Shown: one piece after another, positions 7,905 to 14,856 of the stretch
How positions within the stretch are numbered: the first letter of the stretch is position 1
Layout: every line of letters begins with the position of its first letter
Assembly (NCBI GenBank): GCA_964638815.1
Contig: CAZXBB010000295.1
Location: forward strand, 1 to 27,831
DNA length: 27,831 nucleotides
Origin: CAZXBB01 sp964638815
Lineage (GTDB): Bacteria; Planctomycetota; Phycisphaerae; Phycisphaerales; SM1A02
Direction of reading: 5' to 3'
Program-made: the position numbers and the translations under genes
Notes under the pieces: generated by a model
Database searches by the model: none
What the model saw: the letters and a program-made list of their open reading frames with translations, nothing else
Told to the model about the DNA's origin: nothing

Positions 7905-8615
7905 TTACTTGCTCTTCATCGGCACGGCGGCGCCGCGCGGCAAGGAGGCCGGCCGCTCCGTTCTCACCCGCGACCCTTCCGATGCCATCTCCGGGTCGGC
8001 CCCGACGGCCCGTTCCCCTTGTTGGGCGGCGGCGACGACTGATTCCATTCGTCCGATCGCGTGCCCGGCATGGCTCTTGAAGACCATGAAGGGGAAGAGC
8101 GTCATGAGCGCGACCACGAGGCCCAGTGCGGTCGTGAGCAGGGCGGCGGCGATGCCCGCGGCAACTTCGCGCGGGTCCGTCAGCGTGGTCTGCTCGCCGA
8201 GGAGCTGGAAGGACTGGATGATCCCGACCACCGTGCCGAGGATGCCCAGGAGCGGCGCCGCGGTGATGATCGTGGAAAGAGTGACCATGAAGCGGTCGAG
8301 ACGCGGCCGCTGGGTCTCGACAGCCTCCACCGCGACGGCGTCGCTCGCGCCGTGGCGGATGAGCTCGGCCGCGAGCCGGCCGTACGGCGAGGTGTCGTCT
8401 TCGAGCAGCGTCTCGGCCGCGTTTCGCCGCCCCTGCCGCAGCGCCTCGTTCACGCGAGCGAGCTTCCGCAGACGCGTTGACCGATGCGTGCTGCCCCAGA
8501 ACCACGTGCGCTCGATGATCAGGGCAAGGCTGATCATGCTCAGCGCGAGCAGGGGAATCATGACGAAACCGCCCCGCTCGATGAGCATGGCGAGCTGGTC
8601 GCTGAGAGAGGTCAT
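7905..8615 (-). CDS. MotA/TolQ/ExbB-family proton channel subunit
   Basis: A 236-residue inner-membrane protein with three membrane segments (about 17-36, 113-136, 152-178). The second carries A-P-L-L-G-I-L-G-T-V-V-G-I-I, the family signature, and the third is A-A-L-L-T-T-A-L-G-L-V-V. Such subunits form the pentameric stator that uses proton flow to drive an ExbD/TolR/MotB-type partner. No partner gene is in the window; the next gene downstream is the TraB-GspG protein. The frame is open 34 codons farther upstream to 8717, but that stretch is a translated 8-bp repeat, so I take the ATG at 8615. A TATCAT box ends 6 nt before it and there is no Shine-Dalgarno. The last ~40 residues are a low-complexity cytoplasmic tail. 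Confidence 0.88.
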   Translation of the reverse strand: MTSLSDQLAMLIERGGFVMIPLLALSMISLALIIERTWFWGSTHRSTRLRKLARVNEALRQGRRNAAETLLEDDTSPYGRLAAELIRHGASDAVAVEAVETQRPRLDRFMVTLSTIITAAPLLGILGTVVGIIQSFQLLGEQTTLTDPREVAAGIAAALLTTALGLVVALMTLFPFMVFKSHAGHAIGRMESVVAAAQQGERAVGADPEMASEGSRVRTERPASLPRGAAVPMKSK

Positions 8616-8627
8616 GGCGGGATGATA
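8616..8627 (-). promoter_or_regulatory. TATCAT -10-like box abutting the ExbB-like start
   Basis: TATCAT (8627-8622, minus strand) is followed by exactly 6 nt and the ATG at 8615, so a normal start site would be the A of the ATG. This supports both a leaderless transcript and the choice of the downstream ATG. Confidence 0.55.
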
Positions 8628-8650
8628 GGGACTGATCGACTCAGGGACCG

Positions 8651-8698
8651 GGTCCGCCGGTCCGCCGGTCCGCCGGTCCGCCGGTCCCCCGGTCCCCC
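8651..8698. repeat. 8-bp tandem repeat upstream of the ExbB-like gene
   Basis: Six contiguous 8-bp units: four GGTCCGCC followed by two GGTCCCCC, in the 102-bp spacer between the prepilin-like gene and the channel gene. Read in frame it gives an Arg-Arg-Thr-Gly-Gly-Pro-Ala-Asp peptide that spuriously extends the channel ORF. Confidence 0.88.
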
Positions 8699-8717
8699 GG
8701 TTCCTGCGACCGTTCAA

Positions 8718-9791
8718 TCAATCCTGCCCGTGAATCCACAGCTTCCGGTCCGCCGCGTCGATCCACAGACGCTGGTCGTCGAGCGCGCCCACGGTGGAGG
8801 CATCGGTGTGGAGGTCGGCGCGGAGGGTCGCCGCGGCGCCGGTGTGCCGCCCGATTGGGACGGGGGCGTCATTCTGGTCGAGCATGTTCCGCACCTCGAT
8901 GGTCGTGTCGGAGGGCGTCGCCAGGGACTTTCGCCACATCGGCGTGTCCGCGAGGTAGGGGGGGACCACGACGTGCGATCCGAAGCGGTTCGGCTCGACC
9001 TCGTGAATCTCGCCGATGGGGACGCGCGAGGCGGAGCAGAAGAGGATCAGGTTCGATCCGTTGCGGATCTGCGCGGGCGAGCGCACGATGGGATCGGTCT
9101 TGAGGTCGAAGGTCTCCGTGCCGCTGTCGCTGTTGATGTCGTACGTCAGCGGCTCGCCGTTGACGTCGAGCACCGTGACCTTGCCGCCGTAACGGGGGCG
9201 CGGCGTGTGGCCCACGATGGTGTTGTCCTCGTCGCGGATCGCCAGCCACTGGTCGTACCAGCCACCGACGTAGAACGCGTTGTACGCGAACGAAGGCTCC
9301 TCCGCGACGTGCGTCGTCCGCGGGATCTCGGTGCCGGCGCCGCGGTGCGGAACGGGATCCATGAGCGTCGTGTCCGACATCGCCTGGGAGCTGGTGTCGT
9401 CGAGATCGAGATGCCCGAGCACGAGATCGTGGTTGAAGTCGAGGTACGGGAGCAGACGCCACGGCCACTCTTCCGCGTCGCCGGGAAGAGCCGGATCGCC
9501 GTTCGCGTACTCGTACCGGACGCGCCAGCGGACCTGGACGGTCACGCCCCCGGGTCCGGGGTTCCGTCCGTCCAGGAACCCCGGGAGCGCCGCGTCCCGA
9601 TTCGACTGCGCGTAAAGGTTCCAGGCGACGCCGAGCTGGCGGATCTTGCTGAGCTCGTCGGCCTTCAGACCCTTCTTCCTCGCGCCGCTGAGGGCAGGGA
9701 GCAGGAGCCCGAGCAGTACGGCCATGACGCTGATGACGACGAGCAGCTCGACGATGGTGAACCCGTCTCGGCGGAATCTCGATGCGGTCAT
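8718..9791 (-). CDS. Type II secretion/type IV prepilin-like protein
   Basis: A 357-residue protein with a class III prepilin signal: basic leader R-F-R-R-D-G, cleavage expected after Gly10, Phe11 as the methylated residue, Glu15 at +5, then a hydrophobic helix to about residue 34 (L-L-P-A-L-S-G-A-R). The rest is a periplasmic domain rich in Asp, Gly and Pro. The start of the mature region (K-A-D-E-L-S-K-I-R-Q-L-G) and the late R-H-T-G-A-A-A-T-L-R-A-D segment resemble the large stand-alone prepilin-like proteins numerous in planctomycetes, whose late segment usually carries H-X9-D-G. It lacks the GspG C-terminal motif, which appears instead in the TraB-like protein two genes downstream. AAGGAG lies 7 nt before the ATG. 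No secretion ATPase or prepilin peptidase is nearby. Confidence 0.88.
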   Translation of the reverse strand: MTASRFRRDGFTIVELLVVISVMAVLLGLLLPALSGARKKGLKADELSKIRQLGVAWNLYAQSNRDAALPGFLDGRNPGPGGVTVQVRWRVRYEYANGDPALPGDAEEWPWRLLPYLDFNHDLVLGHLDLDDTSSQAMSDTTLMDPVPHRGAGTEIPRTTHVAEEPSFAYNAFYVGGWYDQWLAIRDEDNTIVGHTPRPRYGGKVTVLDVNGEPLTYDINSDSGTETFDLKTDPIVRSPAQIRNGSNLILFCSASRVPIGEIHEVEPNRFGSHVVVPPYLADTPMWRKSLATPSDTTIEVRNMLDQNDAPVPIGRHTGAAATLRADLHTDASTVGALDDQRLWIDAADRKLWIHGQD

Positions 9792-9798
9792 GGGCGGG

Positions 9799-9861
9799 CT
9801 CCTTGGGGATCTGCGGGCGATGCGGCGAACGCCGCCCGGCGGACGCAGCCATCGGACTATA
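9799..9861 (-). promoter_or_regulatory. Ribosome binding site and -10 candidate of the prepilin-like gene
   Basis: A full AAGGAG (9804-9799, minus strand) sits 7 nt before the ATG. TATAGT (9861-9856) is the best -10 candidate and would give a leader of about 58 nt. No clear -35 is visible. This start is of the conventional leadered type, unlike ispA, ispG and the channel gene. Confidence 0.5.
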
Positions 9862-9869
9862 GCACGGCT

Positions 9870-9886
9870 CGGGCGTCGATCGCCCG
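9870..9886 (-). terminator. Hairpin after the ispG-lipase unit
   Basis: CGGGCG and CGCCCG pair over a 5-nt loop, 15 nt beyond the stop of the lipase-like gene. It has no T-run. It also lies just upstream of the TATAGT box of the next gene, so it may separate the two transcription units. Confidence 0.4.
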
Positions 9887-9901
9887 GGAAGCGCCATACG
9901 G

Positions 9902-10744
9902 TTACGGCTGCGCTGCGGTTGCCGCGCCGGGAAGGGGCGCCGCGGGCTCCCGCGTGTATGGAGACTCGCCCCGCAGACGCCGTGCGATATCGACCAGGAT
10001 GCGAGGGTCATGCGACGCGTTGAGATGGGCGAAGGCGAACGGCATGTTCGCAACCCACCACGCTGTGCGCCCGGGCGGCGCGCTGCGCTCCGGACCGACG
10101 ATCGCGTCGCCCAGCCGCGTGTAGGGCACGATCTCCGGATCCCCGGCACGGTGCTCCCCGTTGAGCGCGTCGAGGAACCCGGAATCCCCCCGCATGCTCA
10201 GCACCCGTGCATCGAGCGTCGGCAGTGAGGCCATTCTCGCGCCGAGATGCGGCGTCGAGATCGTGAAGAGACGCCGCACGTTCAGGCGGCGCGGCGCATC
10301 CGGCGTCGGTCGCGCGGCGTAGCGCGCGACCAGACCGCCCATCGAGATCGCGAGGACGTCCACCTCGACGGTGGCGTCGGGATCGTCGTTGGGCCACGCC
10401 GCGTCCACGGCCCGGATCGCGCGCGCCCGGCAGGCGTCGAAGTCCGCCGTCATCAGGAACGACACGGTGACGATCCGCGCGTCCTCCGTCGTGATCTTGC
10501 GCAGATCGCGCGCGGTGGCCGGTGCGACGAACCCGGGGTCGTAGATGCCCCCGAGGATCACGAGCGGTCGCGCGAAGGGTCGTGGATTCTCCATCATGAC
10601 GCGCCACTCGTCGCGCGCGTCCGCGACGGAGAGCGGGAACGACGGGTTCATCGGGTCGTCGGCCGAGCAGCCTCCCGCGGCCAGCGCGGCCGCGATCGCG
10701 AGCGAAGCGACGATCGGCGTGACATTTCGCGCGAGCACGGTCAC
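9902..10744 (-). CDS. Lipase-like alpha/beta hydrolase, probable lipoprotein
   Basis: A 280-residue exported alpha/beta hydrolase. Residues 6-26 form a signal peptide ending L-A-A-G-G-C, a loose lipobox with the lipidated Cys at 26. The nucleophile elbow is A-I-S-M-G-G (Ser134), where Ala replaces the first Gly of G-X-S-X-G as in several true lipases. S-T-P-H-L-G at 163-168 is typical of triacylglycerol lipase-like proteins. Asp213 and His245 (A-S-H-D) complete a plausible triad. It likely hydrolyses a lipid or ester at the envelope; the substrate is unknown. The GTG start overlaps the ispG stop in GTGA, so translation is probably coupled to ispG, though no metabolic link is evident. A Pro/Ala-rich tail closes the protein. 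Confidence 0.82.
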   Translation of the reverse strand: MTVLARNVTPIVASLAIAAALAAGGCSADDPMNPSFPLSVADARDEWRVMMENPRPFARPLVILGGIYDPGFVAPATARDLRKITTEDARIVTVSFLMTADFDACRARAIRAVDAAWPNDDPDATVEVDVLAISMGGLVARYAARPTPDAPRRLNVRRLFTISTPHLGARMASLPTLDARVLSMRGDSGFLDALNGEHRAGDPEIVPYTRLGDAIVGPERSAPPGRTAWWVANMPFAFAHLNASHDPRILVDIARRLRGESPYTREPAAPLPGAATAAQP

Positions 10745-12006
10745 GTCCGCCCGATCGTCACCTGCTCGACGTCACCGGATGCGATGCGCCGGACCCCGCT
10801 CCCGAGCTCGCCGATCGGATCAGGCGGAACGATCTCGACCTTCTTCTCGCCGAGCTTCGCCGCGCCGGACCGGACCCGGTCCTGGAAGGTCCGGCACTCC
10901 TCGAGCAGCCGATCCAGGATCTCCTCCTCGTGCACGTTCGCGACGCGCTCGCCCTGGACGTAGATGATCCCGCGACGGTCGCCGGCGAAGACCGCGACGT
11001 CCGCGCCCTCCGCCTCCCCCGGACCGTTCACGATGCAGCCCATGACCGCGACCTTGATCGGCTCGGTGATCTCCGCCGCGAGCTTCCGGCGCACCTCCTG
11101 CACGAGCGTGAACAGGTCCACCTGGATCCGGCCGCACGTGGGGCAGGCGATCAGCTCCGCCCCGATCCGCGTCCGGGCGCCGAGGCAGTAGAGCATCTCG
11201 AGCGCGTCCTCGACCTCCAGCACCGGGTCGCTTGCGTACGAGATACGGACGGTGTCGCCGATGCCGTTCGCGAGCAGCGTGCCGAGGGCGACCACGCTGC
11301 GGATGGTGCCGGTTTCCTTCGGGCCCGCGTGGGTGACGCCGAGATGAAGCGGGTAGTCGAAGCGTCGGGCGATCTCGGTGTAGACGTCAATCACGATCGC
11401 GGCGTCCATCGACTTGGCGCTGATGCAGACGTCGTGGAAGTCGCGCGTCTCGAAGATGTCGAGGTACTCCTCGAGCTTGGCGATCATGATGGCGAGCAGG
11501 TGGCCGTGGCGGTGGTCGGAGAAGAACTTGCCGAGCTCCTCCATCCGTGTCCGCTTGTCCCTGCGCTCGATGATCGAGCCCTCGTTCACGCCGACACGAA
11601 TGGGAATGCCCGCGTCGCGGCACGCGTCGATGACCGCGTTCACCTGGTCGCGGTCCGCGATGTTGCCGGGGTTGAGACGGATCTTGTGGACGCCGGCCTC
11701 GACCGACTCGAGGGCGCGCCGGTAGTGGAAGTGCACGTCGGCGACGATCGGCACCCGGGTCTGGTTCAGGATCTCCGGCAGGGCCGCGGTGTCCTTGCGC
11801 TCGGGCACGGCCACCCGGACGATGTCGGCGCCGGCCGCCGCGAGCCGGTTGATCTCCGCGACGCATGCGTCGATGTCATGGGTGTACCCGGCCGTCATCG
11901 TCTGCACGGAGACGGGCGCGTCGCCGCCGATCCGCACGACGCCGGTCCGCTCGTTGCCGACGGCGATCTGCCGCGTCTTGTGGCGCCTGGTGGTCCCTTG
12001 GGGCAT
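10741..12006 (-). CDS. ispG: 4-hydroxy-3-methylbut-2-en-1-yl diphosphate synthase
   Basis: A 421-residue bacterial-type IspG (GcpE), the penultimate MEP-pathway enzyme, which reductively opens methylerythritol cyclodiphosphate using a [4Fe-4S] cluster. The N-terminal TIM-barrel region shows V-R-V-A-V-P, K-I-R-L-N-P-G-N-I and R-V-G-V-N-E-G-S. The cluster ligands are all there: Cys288, Cys291 (C-P-T-C-G-R), Cys324 (M-G-C-I-V-N-G-P-G-E) and Glu331. The frame is open upstream to 12345, but only antisense to the PilZ gene; the ATG at 12006 matches the family start. TACAAT ends 6 nt before the ATG and there is no Shine-Dalgarno, so the mRNA looks leaderless. Its stop overlaps the start of the lipase-like gene. 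dxs and ispA are 5 kb away on the same strand. Confidence 0.96.
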   Translation of the reverse strand: MPQGTTRRHKTRQIAVGNERTGVVRIGGDAPVSVQTMTAGYTHDIDACVAEINRLAAAGADIVRVAVPERKDTAALPEILNQTRVPIVADVHFHYRRALESVEAGVHKIRLNPGNIADRDQVNAVIDACRDAGIPIRVGVNEGSIIERRDKRTRMEELGKFFSDHRHGHLLAIMIAKLEEYLDIFETRDFHDVCISAKSMDAAIVIDVYTEIARRFDYPLHLGVTHAGPKETGTIRSVVALGTLLANGIGDTVRISYASDPVLEVEDALEMLYCLGARTRIGAELIACPTCGRIQVDLFTLVQEVRRKLAAEITEPIKVAVMGCIVNGPGEAEGADVAVFAGDRRGIIYVQGERVANVHEEEILDRLLEECRTFQDRVRSGAAKLGEKKVEIVPPDPIGELGSGVRRIASGDVEQVTIGRT

Positions 12007-12018
12007 CGGCGGATTGTA
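12007..12018 (-). promoter_or_regulatory. TACAAT -10-like box abutting the ispG start
   Basis: TACAAT (12018-12013, minus strand) is followed by exactly 6 nt and the ATG at 12006. No ribosome binding site fits in between. The rest of the 156-bp divergent spacer (to 12162) shows an AGGGGA 10 nt before the PilZ gene start and no other clear element. Confidence 0.58.
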
Positions 12019-12162
12019 GCAGTGGTTTATCGGGCCGCCGCGGGCGGGCGACCGTCGCCCTCTGCCAACTGTACAGCCGGCCTGCGCGGAATCGTTGTCG
12101 GCCGGCGTCCGCCGCGTCGATGTAACCGGGTCGCCACGGTGCGACCAGGGGACGACCGTCAC

Positions 12163-13320
12163 ATGGGCGCCGAGATACACCGCCAGTTCCTGCGGCTGAC
12201 TCGCTACGAGCGATTGACGCTGCTCGATCGGCTCGACGACGAAGCGAGGGAGATCGAGCGTCGTCCCCGCGGCAAGCGCCCGTACCGGCGCGAGGCCTAC
12301 CGCTGGCAATACCGCATCGAGGACCTGCCCGTGACGATCGAGCACCCGGCGGGGGGCGTCTCCCGCTATCTCGTCTGCTCACGGAACCTCTCGTCGCTGG
12401 GCCTGTCATTCGTGCACGGGGGCTACATCTATCCCGGTGCCGCCTGCCGCATCCACCTCCCCCGGTTCGACGGCGAGGCCCCCGAGCTGCGCGGGACGGT
12501 GATCGCCTGCCGGTCGGTGGACGGCGTCGTCCACGAGGTCGGGATGGCCTTCCAGCGACCGATCGATCCGAAGATGTACCTCCAGTCCGGGCGGCAACGC
12601 GCGGTCGGTCCGCTCGACACCGCCGAGCTGCCGTCCCTGAGCGGCACCGTCCTCTACATCGAGGAGATCGAGTCCGAGCGCATGCTGCTCGCCCACGCTC
12701 TTCGCGGAACCGGCATCGAGCTGGCGGCGACGGGCGACAGGGAGGAGGCCCTCACGCTGGTGGCCGGGCGGTCGTTCGACGTCGTCATCTGCGACCTGAT
12801 CGTCCAGGGGCGATGCAGCATGGAGCTGATCCGCCAGCTGCGCGAGGCACAGCCCGATGCGTCGTTCATCCTGCTGACCGCCGAGACGAACAGGGACCGG
12901 GTCCAGCGTGCGTACGACGCCGGGGCCACGCACCTGATGCCGAAGCCCTACGACCCGTCGGAGATCTTCGCCCTTCTCTACGAGATCCAGCGGGGCGCGC
13001 GCGGGGCCGCCGGCGAGCGGCGCTTCAGCACGCGGCAGTGCGAGGACGGGATGGTCGAGATCATCGCGAACTTCATGGCCTTCGCCCGGGAGGCGTCGTC
13101 CCGGATCGGCGAGGCGGCCCAGACCGGCAACGTCAACCAGATCCGGGACCTCTGCCTCGTGCTCAAGGGCAGCGCGGCGGGGGTCGGCTTCGCCTTTCTC
13201 AGCGAGGCGGCCAACGACCTGATCGAGTCGATCGACGGCGCGCAGGGCACGACGTCGCTCGACGGACAGCTTCGACGCGTCCGGCAACTGTGCGAGTCCC
13301 TGGGCCTCGAGGAGGAGTGA
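12163..13320 (+). CDS. PilZ - receiver - degenerate Hpt protein
   Basis: A 385-residue cytoplasmic signalling protein in three parts. Residues about 38-135 form a PilZ domain with R-R-E-A-Y-R (Arg42-Arg47) and N-L-S-S-L-G (75-80), the two c-di-GMP-binding motifs. Residues about 160-275 are a receiver domain with phospho-acceptor Asp211, Thr239 and Lys261; the acidic pair is Glu167-Glu168 instead of Asp-Asp. Residues about 293-380 resemble a histidine phosphotransfer domain, with L-K-G-S-A-A-G-V-G-F at 334-343, but the histidine that should sit two residues before L-K-G is Leu332. It therefore probably cannot accept phosphate and may act as a binding module. No kinase is adjacent. AGGGGA lies 10 nt before the ATG at 12163; the frame is open farther upstream only antisense to ispG. 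Confidence 0.85.
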   Translation: MGAEIHRQFLRLTRYERLTLLDRLDDEAREIERRPRGKRPYRREAYRWQYRIEDLPVTIEHPAGGVSRYLVCSRNLSSLGLSFVHGGYIYPGAACRIHLPRFDGEAPELRGTVIACRSVDGVVHEVGMAFQRPIDPKMYLQSGRQRAVGPLDTAELPSLSGTVLYIEEIESERMLLAHALRGTGIELAATGDREEALTLVAGRSFDVVICDLIVQGRCSMELIRQLREAQPDASFILLTAETNRDRVQRAYDAGATHLMPKPYDPSEIFALLYEIQRGARGAAGERRFSTRQCEDGMVEIIANFMAFAREASSRIGEAAQTGNVNQIRDLCLVLKGSAAGVGFAFLSEAANDLIESIDGAQGTTSLDGQLRRVRQLCESLGLEEE

Positions 13321-13334
13321 TCGCGGGGGCATCG

Positions 13335-13366
13335 GGGGCATCGACCGGGCGAAGCCCGCGTGCCCC
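13335..13366 (+). terminator. Nested hairpin after the PilZ-receiver gene
   Basis: GGGGCA (13335-13340) pairs with TGCCCC (13361-13366), enclosing GGGC/GCCC (13347-13350, 13354-13357) with a GAA loop. It begins 15 nt past the stop. There is no T-run. A short direct repeat GGGGGCATC overlaps its left arm. Confidence 0.45.
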
Positions 13367-13400
13367 TGCCAACACCGGTCCCTTCGCCGGCCCGCCCCGT

Positions 13401-13412
13401 TATCATCGCCCG
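13401..13412 (+). promoter_or_regulatory. TATCAT -10-like box abutting the MFS permease start
   Basis: TATCAT (13401-13406) is followed by exactly 6 nt and the ATG at 13413, the same hexamer and spacing as at the channel gene. It gives the permease its own promoter despite lying only 92 bp after the PilZ gene. Confidence 0.57.
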
Positions 13413-14735
13413 ATGCCCACGTCGAAGACCCCGGCCGACGTCACGGTCCGGTTGTCCGTGATGATGTTCCTTCAGTACGCGATCTGGGGCGCGTGGCTGC
13501 CGCTGCTCTGGCCGTTCCTGAACGGTCACCGCGGGTTCACGGGGGACCAGATCGGTCACATGTTCATGGTCGGTGCGGTCGGCGCGCTCGTCGCGCCGTT
13601 CATCGCCGGGCAGATCGCCGATCGGCACTTCGCAACCGAGAAGTTCCTCGGGATCAGCCACGTCGTCGGCGGTCTCCTCGTCTGGCAGCTCGCGCGGCTC
13701 GAGGGATACTGGGCCTTCCTCGGATTCTCGCTGGCGTACTCGCTGATCTATTCGCCCACGCTGCCGCTGACGAACTCGCTCTCGTTCCATCACCTCGCGG
13801 ATCGCGACCGCGATTTCGGACGCGTGCGCGTGTGGGGCACGGTCGGCTGGATCGCCGTCGGCATCGGCATCGGGCAGTGGCTCGCGTTCCGGCACACGCC
13901 CGCCGACCTCACCGAGGAGGCGACGCTCGCCGCGCAGTACGCAGGCATGTCGGACGCGTTCCGGCTGAGCGGACTCCTGGGCATCATCATGGGGATCTAC
14001 TGCTTCACGCTCCCGAGCACGCCGCCGACGGCCGGCCGGCAGCAGAGCGCGGCAATCGAGGCGCTCGGAGAGATCCGGCGCAACCCGCTCCTCCTGCTGT
14101 TCCTGCTCGCCGTGCCGATCAGTTGTATCCACCAGTTCTACTTCGTGCACACGGCGGGTTTCCTCGCGCAGTTCCAGTCGAAGACCGCCGGCGCGATCAA
14201 CGCCGTGTTCGGGGTCGGCGGCGGGGGGCTCATGACGTTCGGTCAGATGGCGGAGATCCTCGTGCTCGCGACGATCCCGCTCGTCGCGAAGAAGGTCTCG
14301 CGCAAGCTGCTCCTGGCGATCGGCATCGCCGCGTACGCGCTCCGCATGTACGTCTTCGCCTACGTCGGCGGCATCGCGGCCGTCACCGGCATACCGGAGG
14401 TGGCCCTGCTCATGTTCGGTGTCGCGCTGCACGGGTTGTGCTTCGGCTGCTTCATCTTCGTCGCCTTCATGATCGTGGACGAGCAGACGACCGGCGACGT
14501 GCGCGCGAGCGCACAGAGCCTGTTCAACCTCGTGATCGTCGGCATCGGGATCATCGCGGGAAGCTACATCGCGACCAGCGTCGTGCCCCGGATGGCGGCG
14601 GGCGAGGACGGAACGATGGACTTCCGCGTGCTGTTCAGCGTGCCGATGTGGGCGAGCCTGGCGTGCCTGGTCGTGCTGCTTCTCTTGTACCCGGCGGGCA
14701 AGGCAGGCACGAAGGCCGATGCCGCGCCCGAGTGA
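13413..14735 (+). CDS. MFS permease, NUP (nucleoside:H+ symporter)-like
   Basis: A 440-residue polytopic membrane protein with about 12 hydrophobic segments. The opening M-M-F-L-Q-Y-A-I-W-G-A-W-L-P, then G-Q-I-A-D-R in the first cytoplasmic loop and V-R-V-W-G-T-V-G-W-I around residue 140, are characteristic of the nucleoside permease-like branch of the major facilitator superfamily. It probably imports a nucleoside or a related small solute with protons; the substrate is inferred only from the family. The central loop (about 208-225) is short. It has its own TATCAT box, and its 3' end converges on topA. Confidence 0.85.
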   Translation: MPTSKTPADVTVRLSVMMFLQYAIWGAWLPLLWPFLNGHRGFTGDQIGHMFMVGAVGALVAPFIAGQIADRHFATEKFLGISHVVGGLLVWQLARLEGYWAFLGFSLAYSLIYSPTLPLTNSLSFHHLADRDRDFGRVRVWGTVGWIAVGIGIGQWLAFRHTPADLTEEATLAAQYAGMSDAFRLSGLLGIIMGIYCFTLPSTPPTAGRQQSAAIEALGEIRRNPLLLLFLLAVPISCIHQFYFVHTAGFLAQFQSKTAGAINAVFGVGGGGLMTFGQMAEILVLATIPLVAKKVSRKLLLAIGIAAYALRMYVFAYVGGIAAVTGIPEVALLMFGVALHGLCFGCFIFVAFMIVDEQTTGDVRASAQSLFNLVIVGIGIIAGSYIATSVVPRMAAGEDGTMDFRVLFSVPMWASLACLVVLLLLYPAGKAGTKADAAPE

Positions 14736-14806
14736 CCGCGGCTGAAATCGCGCCCGGGTCGCACGGACCACGCTCCTTCAGCGGCGATCGGGGATGCTCG
14801 AGACTG

Positions 14807-14829
14807 CCGGCACACTCGTGACGTGCCGG
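14807..14829. terminator. Hairpin between convergent MFS and topA genes
   Basis: CCGGCAC (14807-14813) pairs perfectly with GTGCCGG (14823-14829) over a 9-nt loop, inside the 121-bp convergent spacer. Symmetric placement would let it serve both genes. There is no T-run on either side. Confidence 0.42.
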
Positions 14830-14856
14830 GCCGTCGATGTCCCCCGCCCGTCATAT

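Noticed and set aside
8616..8717. N-terminal extension of the channel protein by 34 residues
   Set aside because: The extra residues are the translation of an 8-bp tandem repeat, and the ATG at 8615 matches the family start and has the TATCAT box.
12007..12345. Upstream extension of ispG
   Set aside because: It is antisense to the PilZ gene, and the family start matches the ATG at 12006.
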